A DNA stretch of 64,000 bases from Watersipora subatra (Eukaryota > Bryozoa > Gymnolaemata > Cheilostomatida > Watersiporidae). The first letter of the stretch is position 1. Every line of letters starts with the position of its first letter. The position numbers were made by a program, and so were the translations under genes. This document shows positions 12,101 to 27,100 of the stretch, piece by piece. Location of the stretch: assembly GCF_963576615.1 (NCBI RefSeq), contig NC_088717.1, positions 55,445,526-55,509,525 on the forward strand, given 5' to 3'. The notes under the pieces were generated by a model that ran no database searches, had not been told where the DNA came from, and worked only from the letters and a program-made list of their open reading frames with translations.

Positions 12101-15100
12101 CCTTATTTATATGTTTGCTACAGTTTGTAACAAAAATCGGCTGTTTATGTACAATAGAAATCGAGTTATGAACCTCTACTCATTGTAAGCTTAGTTTAAA
12201 TAATTGTCTCGTGTCATCAAACGACCTGCTAGAAATCTGCAAATTTGTAGGATGAGTAATAATAATAATCTACCAAACATTAAAAATAAATATATAAAGG
12301 CAAGTGCCATAAAAAAGTTTATATTACTTGCAGAAACCAAAATAAAAGCACGTGAATAAATGTTTTATTGTTGTTATCTTCTTGGCTTCCGGTACCAGTT
12401 GTAATCTCACTGTTGCTTTCATTTTACCCCACTTCACCTTTTTCTGTGCTTTCAATTTTCTATTTGCCATGTTGTAACCTAAAATCCCCTTCTGGACTGC
12501 TGACCCAATCGATATCAGCATCAAAATGAATATGTAAGTAAGTATTTGTGTTGCCATTTTCAATAATTTTACAGAAAAGATGAACTTTTATAAACAAGCA
12601 CTGATTGCACACGAGTACTAAGCACAAATAATAATGTAATAGTGGTATAGACTATATCATGTTTACTTAGGCTGAGAAATTGCTGCCATAGCAGAAATTT
12701 ATAAATAGGTAAAATGATTTTAAAAGGGTCAATCTAAATCCAACACCGCCGTGATTCATTCTGGAGTCAGCGACCTTGCCGATAACTGATATTGCAGGGA
12801 TCTGTCTTGAAGGGGTTTAATAAGTCCTTACTTAATAATTACAGACACTTTTTGCTAGTCAGGCTTATGTCAAAATACGTATGTAAACTTGATAAAGAAC
12901 AAAAGTATGGAAACACGAACTGCAGGACATTGTAAGGATGAAACACATCTACACAACCTCTGGAATATGTAGTAGATAAGTAATAGATACGTGTATGTAC
13001 GGACATGTAATGGATATATGTGTAAATAATGGCGTGGTCTCATAATTCCTGACAGCACAAGATCAGCTCATCACCTTTCTAGATATGCCAATTAGCCATT
13101 CTAAAAATAACTATGACTACGAATTTCCAATCTCTGCTCAATAGTCTATAGTCTATACATAGAGAAAACAACCAACTCTAGAACCGAAGCTAAAATAGAC
13201 TAGTTAAAAGAAATGGAGTAACAAGGTTGCTATACTTGGAAGACTGTCTCAATACAGTTCTTCATATAAAAGCTGATATATGGACGTTATCATGGGCTTT
13301 GCGGCCGTATAACCCCTACTAAACACAAAACATCTCTAGTAATATTGCCCATATGTTTATCTATTTGTTTGTCGCTAGTTTTAAGATGCACTGAGGTTAT
13401 GCATAAAGGGGTGGTCACACGAGAGCCAAAACGATATAAATGACGCAAAACGACGTCGCTGTCAGTTGTAAACTGTTCGGCCGAAGACATTTCTGGCCGA
13501 AACGAACCATTTCGGTCATTTCGAAATTTCTGGCCGAATCCTGGCTCTTATTGGCTGGATAAAATTCTAACGAGCACATGTCACATTTCTCCTTAAGTGC
13601 GTGTGAGCAAAGTTAAAAAAGAAATGGGACGATACTTTTATTTTGTTAAATAATCAACATGAAGCAATTTACGACAAGGCTCACCCGGACTTGTGATTGT
13701 GTTGCATAAATGTAAGATGTTGCACTTAAGTTTTGCATAAATGTAAGAGAATGGTTGTGGTTTTCTTTCGTGTAGAATATAAGTAATGTGTCATACACAT
13801 CCTGATGAAGTATCGTTGACTGATTTATTTATGTAAAACCACAGTACTATGATAAAGACGTTTTTGTTTGTTATGTACTCAGCATTGAAAAACATTCATA
13901 TGTTAATAAAAAATATAATTACTGTATGTTGATGGGAAGGGTTGGCAAAATCTTTGTATCGAGTGATTTATTTTGAGCAGCTGAACGATCTTCTGATAAA
14001 TCTGCGGCGTAATTATAATTAATAGTTGTTCCTCAAGGTTTTTTGTTTACAATAGAAATATTTAGCTCAAATACATAAAAACTACCAATGAAACAGTGTC
14101 CTGTCTTCATGCGTATGTTATCTAGGAAGCGAAGTGACTTCGGATGCCGTGTGACATGTGGCTTAGCCGAACCGAAGTAAATCAACCTCCGAACCAAACC
14201 TAAGTCGGTTCGGCCATCGTGTGACCATGGCTTAAGAATACCTGTCTAACAGGCCAGCAGTAGACCTATGGCTAATGATAGGTCAAGGGAATTACCCGAA
14301 GAAGCATGGGATGGCGGTGGTGCGACAGCCTTGGGAGTCCGCTTGGAGGAAAGAACGGTATCGGAATAGCCTCTGTGCATGCCAGGCACCGCTAGGTCAG
14401 AGAGGGTGTGAGGCAAGTGCATGCTTATCGAAGGAAGGGAGGCAGAAGGCGGGAGACGATCAGCTTCTGCAATAAATGAATACCGGAGCGCTAGCTGACA
14501 GCTAGCAGACATAATACTCATGAAAAGCTATTACGACTAAAAACTATTACGCTATTACGAACACAATGCAGCATTAATTATTAATGTCTAGTGACCGATA
14601 ACAAAGGGTTTAAGGTACAGCTGACACTAGTGTATTGATCGTTATCAGACTTCCTGATGGCGTAAGACCATACCATATGTACTTTTAAGGATTTGCAAGC
14701 GTTGCCAATGGTAGGAAAATCAGTAAACAATGTCTCGGTTATAACATATGAAATCTGTAGTTATGAACTCAGTTAGAAGGTAATACATCAGACACTAGCG
14801 GTGACATAATACTAGCGCTAAAATGATAAGTTGATGGCTTGTGATGCATACAGAGCAGATTCTGCAGTAACAGACCTTTTCATGTAACTCTTAATATTGA
14901 AAATTCTAATATGTTCTGTTGTTGTTAAATTGCTGAACATGGCTATAAAACAGTCGCGAGAAAGTACACACGGTGACTCAAATAGCTAGGCCATGTGCGT
15001 AGGATGGAGCACAACCAACTTTACGAACAGTCGCTATACACCCAGCACCATGATGGAAAACCTAATCAAGGATGACCTAGACAGAGATTTAAAGGCACCA

Positions 15101-18100
15101 AACCAAAAATGAAGTGGAGAAACATCCATCATGGTTCCCAACACCTAACAGCTTAAAAGCCTCACGGAGGGCTGCCATAAAACCAAATCATAGTACCGTA
15201 GTACTTTTTGGACTATAAACCGCACCCCTATATAAGCCGCATCTGCTTTATTTTCCAAAAACCGATAATAAAACAATACATAGGCCGCACCTTTGTATAG
15301 GCCGCAGAACTCAGGACGGTGCTTTTTAACACGGCAACAACTTTGCTGTTTAAAACGGAACAGTGTCTAACGGCATTATTTCGTATTAACCGACGCTTTT
15401 TAACCTAGTGCCTAACGGAACAGTATCGTTAGGCATTGTTTCGTATTTTCTTTCACGGCTAGAGGCGCACTAACCAGAGATTATGGTTAATGCGCCCTAG
15501 CGGTCAAAGAAAAAGCCACGGAATAGCCGCACCCTTATATAAGCCGCATGGCTCAAATCATCAGAAAAAAGTAGCGGCTAATAGTTTGAAAAGTACGGTA
15601 GAGTCTTAGTCGAATTGGAGAGATCGAGAGAGATAGAGAACAGTGTACTGTTAACTCAGTCAATTGGTAGTTCCATGCTGACGAGTGAAGTTAATTGGTT
15701 TTTTGCAAGTCATGCAAAAGAAATGTGAGCCATGAAGGAAACATTTTAATAGAATTTTTCTTGTAAACACATATGTTCTATAGACTATCTGATTACAGAG
15801 AATAGATTGACTAAGAAAACAAGTAGATGCAAGAATGAGGAAGTTGAACCCTGAAGAGCTAATTAAAAGTTTCGTATTTCTAATCACTTGGCAAGTCACA
15901 GATTACTTCAGTCTTAGAATGAACTGATCAAATAAATGACGACCACATCAAACATTACAGACTGCCATATTAGATACGCATATCAACTCACCTATTTCTC
16001 TGAGTCGCTCCTTAGCTCGTTTATTGCCTTGTTTAGCCGACTCGTTGAGCCAATAGAGAGCCTTCTCACCATCTATGCCTAGTCCGCCTAAAATATTGAA
16101 AAAAAAATGCAAGAAAATTGCGGAGATAATCGAAAGTTAACTTACAAAAACAAAGGATCCTGTCAAATTTTGAAAAGCAATCTTTCCCAAACCAAAACAC
16201 ATGTAAAGGCATAGCAACTAATTTTGTGTTACTGCTAAAAAACAAAACCTACAACATTTGAGGGCTGGCAGTGCGTTTATGTACTACTTGGATTATACTT
16301 CTAAATATTCTACCTAATGGACTCCTAAATTTGTTTCGTTTCTACTAAATGTCCGTTATAGGTAAACAAAAGTTGATAAATCTAATTTAAAAGGCAGTTT
16401 GAGGCAGTTTAACTAATTAGCTTTCGGAATCTCTTCTGTATTATGCCAAAGTTGAAAAACACATTCTCCACTGAATGAGCCTGCAACAGTTGCGATCAAG
16501 CCATCGATATACAGTGAAACATGGATAACTCGCCCTCGGATATATCGAACACATGGTTAACTCGGATGGATTTGCTTGGTCCGTTCCCATGCAATGATAA
16601 ATGGCTCTATATAACTCGAACTCAACACTGTTATTTCAAACTGTTTTTTGCCCAACGGCTACCGAAACGGTTGCTATCGCTTTAGAAAATCACTTTATTC
16701 CAAGCCATAAAGGTAAACCTCAACTTTTCGTAATTCATAAGCGTCGTTATTACCACCATCGGCAAAATATTTTTGTCAACGACTTCTCTAAAGGTTTGGT
16801 GAAATTTGATTTATACCAAACATCCGCGTAGCGATCGCCCTTCGGAAGCGAGGTAAAGTGAGGTAATCTTTGCATAAACTTCAAGAAAAATCGGCAAAAT
16901 TGATCGTGGGTAAAACGCTCAAAAGAAAAAGATGTCTTTTCTTTTGAGCATTTCAACAACGATCAAGTTTTGCCAATGTCAATCTAAAAAAACGTCCTGG
17001 CAATAACATCACCTCAAACAACGAACCAATCTCAAGTGATAGAAAAATCTCTATACTTTTTGATAAAAACGTTTTAAACTTTACATTAGAAGCATTTAAT
17101 TTGAAACAAGCCATTTGTGCTTTTGCTTTATATTATAGTTTGTATATGTACATGTATCTACTAATAAATAAGTAAATACATGGACTTGTGACAGTGCACT
17201 GATAACTTGAACGCTCTGATAATTCGAACACTTTTGCTCGGTCCCTTGAAGTTTGAGTTATCCGAGTTTCACTGTATATATATTTCTCAAAGAATATTTT
17301 ATGTCTGTATGTGGTGTGTCTGCATTCCCGCTATAGCTATTAAAATCTTGGAATAAAGAACCTGAACCGAAGAAGATTTGATCTCGGACCCTACCGTTCG
17401 CCAGTCCGACACCCTAGTTAGCTTACTACAATTTTCCATTGGTAATATGCCAGGCTAATAGCAAGTGTCAGACAACTCTCATTACTTCTCATTGTTTAAA
17501 AGCTGATTTTTAAAACTCAGGCAATGCCGGGTAGCACAGCTAGTTGTTTATAAATGCAACATCACTACTAATTGTTTAAGAACAACTACAACCTGATGAT
17601 AGATAAAAAAAATTCCTTATTCTATTCCCCAACTGTTACCTATTGAATTCCAAACATAAGTTGTTACCACCAACAACAGTATTGAATAGGTATTATGAAA
17701 TTAAGTGACGGATGACCAAACAAATTTCCTTTTTTTGCAATTTGTTCTAGCCCATTATACAAACAATGACTATTTTATACAGGGGAGTCCAAATTTTAGT
17801 AACTCAAATTTTACAATCTCTTTCACATGCAAGCGGTGGCATCTATTGAGTCGTGGTTCAACTGACATGGTTCTTGGTCAACAAAACGATTAACAGCAAA
17901 TACTGCTTGTACGCATTACAAATGAAATTGAAATAGTGATATTCGTTTCAACCTCTCTGCTTGCAAATAGACTATGAAGAGTAGAAAGCTAAGTCGACTA
18001 CAGAGAAATATCACCAGAATCTAACGAGAGATCTTAAAACTTCTTTTTTAGATCTGTACAAAAAAAATTTTTTTTAAATTATTCTTGGACCAGTTTGTCA

Positions 18101-21100
18101 TAAATGAGTTGATATATTATTGTTAAGGCTATTTAGAATAACTGTAGAATAAACTATTTGATGGACCAGTTTGTCATAAATGAGTTGATATATTATTGTT
18201 AAGGCTATTTAGAATAACTGTAGAATAAACTTTTTGATGGACAAGTTTGTCATAAATGAGTTGATATATTATTGTTAAGGCTATTTAGAATAACTGTAGA
18301 ATAAACTATTTGATAAACCAGTTTGTCATAAATGAGTTGATATATTATTGTTAAGGCTATTTAGAATAACTGTAGAATAAACTATTTAATGGACCAGTTT
18401 GTCATAAATGAGTTGATATATTATTGTTAAGGCTATTTAGAATAACTGTAGAATAAACTATTTGATGGACCAGTTTATCATAAATGAGTTGATATATTAT
18501 TGTTAAGGCTATTTAGAATAAACTGTAGAATAAACTATTTGAAAATTTGAATGAGGCGATTTAGAATTTCGATTGATGCCTCAGACATGTCAATAAGTGA
18601 GATGAAGTGGCATCTCTGTTCATAAGTAATACACATTTGGAAATGGAATTGAAAAGTAAATGAAACCTTGAACATTTTCAACAGAGTGAGTGATACTAAA
18701 TTTATTAAAACATCCTGCACCGCAGTCCCAATTGTACGCCAAATTTGAAAGACAATCTACAAATTTCAAAATGTAACTTTTTTTCTGGTTGCATAAAGCA
18801 GTTTAATCTTTGAATATATTACATTTGATAGAGTTGACCGTATGGTATGAGCTTTGAATTTGTTCTCATTGCTTAAAATTTGCGCTCTGACTTGAACCAC
18901 AACTTTACACTATGACTACAGCTGTATGCTATGACTACAGCTGTATGCTGTTGTAGCTTTCTCAGTACCAGATCAAGGAAGTGATCTTGTGAGACTTACA
19001 TGCCCTAATGACTTCCTCTATTTACTTAACCGAGTTGCTGACTTGTTCTTTGCTATTATCAAGCTGACTTATCACCTCAGCTTTCTACAGTATGTATCTG
19101 TAGAATAAATAGTAGAAAAACATGAGACATTCTTAATCTCCAATCATAAGTTTTATCTGTAGCTTAATAAGGTATTTTTGTATTTGGCAAATCATATTCC
19201 AATTGTCAGCTGCTCACAAATCTTTTGCTGATGAGACATTTTTTGGAAAAGCTATATGCTCATGCCTTCATGTCTCCATCACAGACTTTTATACATCTAG
19301 AGACTTTCTTCTGGATGTACCACGATTATGAAAAATGTTGGATATTGGATCAAACCGAGGCACCTGTCCATAACCCCCTATTATTCGTTTGTGTCTTACA
19401 CAGTAGTTTAGGATATTAGATGTATGACTTGTAATAACTTTTGACTGTTGCTACACAGTTCAACGCTAATGGTTTTTTCCCCAAACAAAATGCTTTCCCA
19501 TACAACTTCCAGTGAGCAAGGGTAATTTGCACAGCTTGAATACTTTGGAACCCATTATTCAATAGAGTTCTTGGAATCGTTGCGGGAAATGCTTTGAAGC
19601 CTGAATCTGTTTTTAGTGAGAATCTATTATACTGAGATCTACAATAAATCTACTTCATTGAACCAGAAGTCTGTCATGTTCAGATGAATTAATGTTTGCT
19701 CAGTTTTGATTCGATTGTTTGTGTCTCAGTTTCTACTTTTTTTTTGGAAGGTCACCTTTATTTCACTACTAGCTGTGCCACCCGGCGTTGCCCGTGTAAT
19801 AGAAAAGTATTTGGACAAAAAATTGATTTGTATTTAACATATAACAACATTTGCCATTCTAAGTTTCAAATTACATATCATGAGAAAAGTTTTTTGTCTT
19901 ATAAACAATGAAAAGTAGTGAGAGTTTTGCTATTAGCCAGTTTAACAATGTGAGCGAACAGCTTCTCGTGACATTACGCTATAACCCGCGTCATACGCAA
20001 AGCAGTTAGGTTTTGCTCTGATATAATGACGTACATTGGCAGGCTAGCAATTCGACTTCCGTAGTCCAGTGGGCAAGGCGTCGGACTGGTGAATGGCTTG
20101 GTCAGAGATCGAATCCTCTTCGGTACGGAATATTTATTCCAAGATTTTAAGATCTATAGCCGGATTTCCGACGACGACAGACTTTGAGAAATATATATAT
20201 ATATATATATATAGATGTTTTTAATAGTGCTGGCTTTAGTGGTTTCCTGTATTTTCCTTGACAATGCCTTTATTTATCATGTTTATCATATTTCATCATC
20301 AATACTTATCATGTTTGTAACGTTGTAAAAAGGGTTGGCCATTTTGCATAGCACAATCACGTTTTAACAATTAATCTGTTCAAACATTCTCATAAATGAA
20401 TATGAACAGCCGGTTAATTAGCACTGTGCCAGAAATTAGTTCCTGGTACAGGTGGACTAAAGCAATAGGGTCAATATATGGTAGCATGACACACCCGATA
20501 CTAGGATGTTCAAGATGGAGATGATATAACCAATCAATATTTGGTGGAAACAGTCAGTATTCATTAGAGGTGAGAATAAACGAACATGATTTGGCATCTT
20601 TTAGAACGGAAACCAACTTGTGCAGCCATGTTGCATTTTGCGGTTCGACTATTGTAGTTTTTTGTTAGCCAACAGCAATGCATCATTGAGAGTTAATGGC
20701 ACTTAGACTTGGCCTGCATAAGTGAACAGCTCTTTTGTTAACTTGTTGTGCCTACACTAATCTGAAGAGCCTTGTTAATGGACAATGACAGAAATGAACA
20801 TATTAATTGATGCTGTGCCTCTTATAGACAAGAAAATAAGTACATAAGCAGAATTTTTGACTACTACAACTTTCTTTATTATACGAAATGATAAGTTTAT
20901 TATGTAATTTAAATTCTCCTTCCACAGAAGTTGATTTTGTAAATTGGGATTTCACACATACTCAAGCATAGGGCTCCCCGACCTCTGGAGTTGAAATTTA
21001 GGAGGAAAAAAGAAGCATTCTTATAGGCTTATTATGGTAAATTTCTTGAGTAATTAAATCTGCTAATATCTGCAATTCCCCCCAATGGTTCATTTCAAAA

Positions 21101-24100
21101 ACCGAAATTATGTTGCACCTGACTGATATTAATCATTAACGAGCAGCTATTTTCCTTGAGCAAAAATGGTAGCCATGCAAATCTATATACATTTCTCAAA
21201 GTATGTGTGTATGTGCGTTCCTCCAGCTATAGCTATTATTAGAATAGCTGTAGCTGGACAACGCTGACGCAACGTCATGGCGTACAGTCATTAGAAGCCT
21301 AGCGCTTATTAACCAGCTTACTGGAATTTTCCATTGGCAATGTGCCAGGCTAATAGCAAGTGGCGGGCAACTCTCATTACTTCTTATTGTTTATGTTGAT
21401 TTTTAATACTATTTTCCGTTGGCAATGTACCAGGCTAATAGCAAATGGTAAGCAACTCTCATCACTTCTCATTGTTTATGAGCAGATTTTTAATACCCGA
21501 GAAACGCAAGACGGCTCAGCTAGTAGCTGTATAAATGTTACTGCCGCCATAAATAGCTGACAATTCGTACGAGATAATTAATATTAACAGTAAAGAAAAG
21601 TCTTTAAAATGGAAAGTAAACTCTTCCGCAAGTAAAGGAGAATTGTCAGCACATGGACTGGGTGCACACAAGGGTAGGATTGTCTGAAACAGGTACACAG
21701 AGTAGTTGACACTAAAGCTATTCAAGTCAGAGCGAATATCTCAGACAGTAGTTTACACTCGAACTACACCGCAGGAAATTGCCTTTACTTTGACCTTTCA
21801 GCTAACTAGTAGGGAGCATCACTGCACTGCATCTCCAATATAATTGTCACCACAGACATAAATATTCTTTTTAAACTCTGGATGAATTAAAACCGTTTGT
21901 AGCATCTTCTAAAACATTTTTAAAACAATAATTTTTCCAAACATATATATTATGGTGCATAAGTAGACTGGTGATTCAGTCTGATACCAGTAGCTGCTGT
22001 GACATTGTTAAAAGTATCTCCAATAATTATAAAATTAGAAAAGTTGTATGGCTAATATATGAGGTCAAATATTTACAACCAATAGCAGCTCAGTGTGAAC
22101 TGCAATAGTGCAAAGCGACTATTTACTGCCTTTCTAAGGAACCCTAACATAGATACGAGAAAAACTTTTGCCTACCACAACCCTCTTCTAGAAACATGGC
22201 AATGTTGAACTGGGCATCTGATTGGCCTCCTTTTGCAGCTTTCATGTAAAACTCAGCTGCGCGATACATATCAGGAGAGTGCAGGCCTTCACCTGTCTCA
22301 TAGCAGATGCCCAAGTAGAAACAGGCCTCCACATCCTACAAACGAGATCAAATTTAGGAGTTATCTACCCATTCCAATTAGAGAGAAGATAACTTTTACA
22401 TAGGAATAGCCTGAGAGGAAATGACAGTTTGTAAAGGTTAGTCGAAACTTGAAAACGAGTAATTTAATGAAAATGATTGAATGCAAACAATAAGATGGAT
22501 GGAATATAAAAAAGCTAACGATGTCAGCCCTCTTTATTACTCTGAAATTGAATTAGAAAATAACGCATATCCAACGAGTGTCACAGCAGCAGCTATACTA
22601 TTGCTAACTTAACCAAGAGCCACGCCTCCCTATTCGCTATCATCATCACTCCCCCTATGACTGACGCGGGCAATCTCGCACCCCCTTTTTTGAACCAAAC
22701 AAAAAAGTCTCAAAACAATGAAAAACAGGCACATTTGGAATATATGACAGCGATATGTTATTGGAAAGTGACTCTGAGATGAATCCCACGTTTCCACACA
22801 GGAAACATATATAAGTCTTGCTGATAGGTTGTGACTAGTTATATGAACAAAATCTTAACTCAGATTTTTTGATTGATTCTTACACCCTGCGAACAGCTAG
22901 CACCCTTCAAGGATGTGAGTACCCCGACTCGGGAAGCCCTGACCAACACATGTTAGAACAAACATAATCCCTCGAGGTTTGTAATTTGACGAACAAGCAT
23001 TTACAATGTTGTTCAGAGCAGACCGACCGGTTAAGGCAATACAAAATGATAAATAGTATATAGTATTTTATGGAAAGAGTAGATAGACTCACATCCTGAG
23101 CAGCAGCTTTTCTGTAGTATTCAACGGCCAATGCCTTTTTTCCCTCATGAAAGTGCATAGTTCCTAGAAAGGTCTGTGCCTGCCAAAAAATAGACAGAAT
23201 AAATGCAGATAAACATAACAGGAGTGTTATTCCTCCCTCTTTTTGTTGTCAACAACCCCTCCCATAGCTTTCTAGCCAGGTTGTACAGCCAACTACAACC
23301 TTCCTGAAACAAACCACTAATTGTACAACTCTTTATTGCGCAAAGTGAGTCACAACGAACACCAGAGAGAGTAACCGAATCAGTTTAATATGACTATCGA
23401 GTCAGCCTTCAGCTTAATCATTTCAAATACCTATTTTTTGCCGAAGCGTTTCAAAACGAACCCAATTTATGCAATTTTGTGTATTTTAAGCAAGTTCCAG
23501 ACAGGATAAACTGTAGTAAAAAACTAGATCGATATTCCAAGGCCGCAAAACCTTGTTTCCTTTATTAGTAAAGTGAAACTAGTTAGGTTTTAACCTGAGA
23601 TATCTCGAAGTAGCTTTAATTTACACCAGTAATCGCCAAAATAGCCTAGAGTAGTTTTATTTTTGCACAGTATGAATTCTGAGATATCTCCTGCGCAGTC
23701 CTACAATTTGAAAACACGACTTGTGAACTATCTTGGGTTAGTCTGTTAAGGAGTTAATAGCAATGGTCAAACATACACCGCTTTAAAAAAACATCACGAG
23801 TACATCAAAGAGTACCTTTGCATAGTTGAGTCTCGCCGACTCCTTCATCAAATCCAAACTTCTGGTCGAACCTTCAACTAGTCCATTCATTTGGAGCATG
23901 GCTTGCCTGTACATAGCTCTGCGACACTGGTGCTCTATAGCCTGAGTGTAATAAGCGGAAGCCTGCTCATAGTCAATAGGAACACCATGCCCGCATTCGT
24001 ACATAACTCCAAGTCTGTGAGCGGCGACAGGGGTTGCAAACTTGTCTACTGTGCGCTGCCAAAGTCCAGCGGCAAAAACAAAGTCGTGACCTACAAAAGA

Positions 24101-27100
24101 AAAAAATTGCATGATGACAATCGTGGCACTGACAGACCAGTACTCAAGACATATAGATGGTCTAACATAGACATAGCAAGGAAATATCTAGTGTCCGACT
24201 TATATCATAGGTCAGCTACTATCTCGAGTTACTCCATCAGATGCTCCGCGTCATTGTAAGTTATCAACACAAGTTACTAAAATTTCATAGGTGGAAAAAA
24301 CTTATTCTAAAATAGTAAAGGAGATGCCTTACAATACCGACTCTAAAACTAAAATAAATATATTAAGTCCAGGCTACAAGCACCTACGATATACATTGCC
24401 GACGTGTAGGGTAGATATTCACTGTGGCTACGCATATCGATGCTGCTCAATGCTCCGCCATGTTGACAAATAGATTTACCAATGAGAATTGGCCTTTGCC
24501 GTGTGAAGCCCATGACATCCTAGCTGGATTTTCCAGTACACTTACCATATAAAATATCATCAAGATATTATCTAACACGGATGACTTGAGAAAGTAATAA
24601 CTTTCATGCAGTTATTTGTATTGCCATAGTTTGCTCAAGAAAGCGTTATTAACTAGCTAAAATAACTGCCAAATATAAAAAATATTTCAAGTTGATGACA
24701 TTGATTGATAGACTAAAGGATCAAAAAACCTTAAAGGTTGACTTGCAACAAAATTCACATTACAGTTATTTGGTATCAAAAGATTCCCCATGTCTTACCC
24801 TGCTGTGCTGTAAGTGCCAAATATGAGGAAATGTGACTACAAGCTCTTATAAGCTCAAAAACGAAAAGCGGCCGTAGATTGGAATCTCTTTATTTCGATG
24901 ACGTAGCCACGAAATTTGGTTATCGTCTTGTCACGTATGTTCTCACGTGAATTGAAAGGCCAATACAAAGCTCAATATAAAACTTATTGTAGTACTAGTT
25001 AATGACAAACACATCGGGTTTTACCGAAGACTCCGTATCAAATATAGATGCTCGCTACTTTACAGTTTTGTTTCGGCATTATTCAATCGTCAAGTCGTTC
25101 TCTGATCATGCGACCCAATACTTCGCAAATAATTTTTGCAGCACTTTTCGATTATCACAGGTGACCAACAGGCTCGTCATGATTATCAGACAATGATATG
25201 TACTCCTTCGAGCTAAGATTAAAAAGTTTAGCGATTTTTTACGGTAAGTTATAAGATATCAGTGCTAAAAGTGACAGCATTACAATGATGATAAAACAGA
25301 CGCGGAAGAACAATAGACATAGTTTTATTGAATGCGTGAAGTATATTTGTGAAAATATTTCGACGAGTGAGGTTGCATGAAAGTGTAAACAGAAACCATC
25401 TCTCACAACTACATCACATTTGAGCCGTTTTGGAAAGGGAATCCAAACTACGGCGGTCGCATGTGGCTGCGATTTTCTGTTTGTTTTTGAGCTTTAAAGA
25501 GCTTGTAATCACCTTTCCACATATTTTGCACCTACAACACAACAGAGTAAGACATGGTGAATCTTTTCGTATCAAATAACTGTAATGTGAATTTTGTTGC
25601 AAGTCAACCTTTAACATATAGAATCACCAAACCGTCTAAGGCAGGAGTATGCAACAGGCGGCCTGCGGGCCACAATCCGGCCCACAGGCTAAGATAATTC
25701 ACCTAGACTCTAAGGCGTTTCATGAAAAGTTCCTTTTTATAATAGTAACTGAAATATAGCGGTTATATTAAGGAATATCATTCTCTATTTATAAACAGTT
25801 GTTTATAGCCCTGTTGTTATCAGCTTTCAAATGCCGTAACTTGTTTACATTAGAAAAATGAAAAAATTGAATCGAGATCGCTATAATCAAGTAATTCAGC
25901 CAATTACCCAATCAGCCAACATGTTCCTCTTAAAACGACGCATCAACAACGTGATGGCTATGCAAATGATGCATTTTATCGGTGATTATAGGCCAGGCAT
26001 TTATACCAATTAAAAAGGTACATCAGATAAAATCTTTGGTTGGCAGTTTAGATGACAGAGTCATTTCTGAATGCTTGTTGTGTGAACCAAATGTTTCCTA
26101 ATTAGATTCTTTACAGCTTGTGTCAGGCATTGGTGAAGAGCAACCAGAAAAACAAAGTATTTATACTGACAAAAACAATGTTGCAGACTGATTAGTTATC
26201 TTGGGTTATTGGATGATTTTTGGTAATATTTTCTGTAAAGGAGATTTAGTGCAGACAACTAAGTGCTTTGAACATTGTGTCTTTGCAGAAAATAATTGCA
26301 AAACAAAAAAGAAATTATGAACATTTAGGATAAAACAGCTTGAAAAATAGTTCCACCAAATATAATTAATACATTGTAACTAACCGAATGCCCGGCGTTG
26401 CACAGGGAATAGAATAATTACCCACTGAGTTTGAGTAACTTACTTTGTTAGCTAGTTTGTGATCTTTACTATAATAATTGCCTCGTTTGCAGTCGGCTTA
26501 ACAACCATTCCTTTACCCGTAATGATCAACAGTGCTAGTTATTAACCCCAAGTTCTTTAAGCGTGAGTATTATAACTAGCCTGTCTTGACAAACTGTTGT
26601 TTTGCGGAGTTGTTCCCCCGCTCGACGGGTAATACAACAGCTTGTCACAAGACGTACTGCACCTGATGCATCAGCTGCACTGAAAGGGAGTTGTTCTCTT
26701 CCGTCTATGCGGCTTGGCTGCGATGTTATGGCGGTCGCTACATTAGCAATCATAACGAATTTCGTGCAAAAATTTATGTAGAAAAAATAAGATTACAACG
26801 TTTAACCAAAGACCAGTCTTTGTTGTCAATGTTAGCAGAATTTAAGAATAAAATAAATTGAAAATAAAATCCATAAGAACAAATAAAACTGACTGATACA
26901 AAAATAGAAATAAAACTGACTGAGCGCACAAATAATGACATGTTTAGTCGCTGTTGTTGCCTAAGTTCTCAGGTTCTACTAAAGTTTACCGCTGAGACTG
27001 GTCGCTGGTTGAACGTTGTAATCTTATTTTCTCTACATAGATTTTTGCGCGAAATTCGTTATGATTACCAATGGAGCGACCGACATAACATCGCAACCAA

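Noticed and set aside
14275-14475. 66-codon plus-strand frame in a GC-rich patch
   Set aside because: The minus strand has matching splice sites and phase for DELE1 exon 10.
16601-16959. Frames of 69-76 codons
   Set aside because: They fall within an inverted-repeat MITE and have no recognisable motif.
20053-20130. A functional tRNA gene
   Set aside because: A and B boxes are present but the cloverleaf is imperfect and the segment recurs inside a dispersed repeat.
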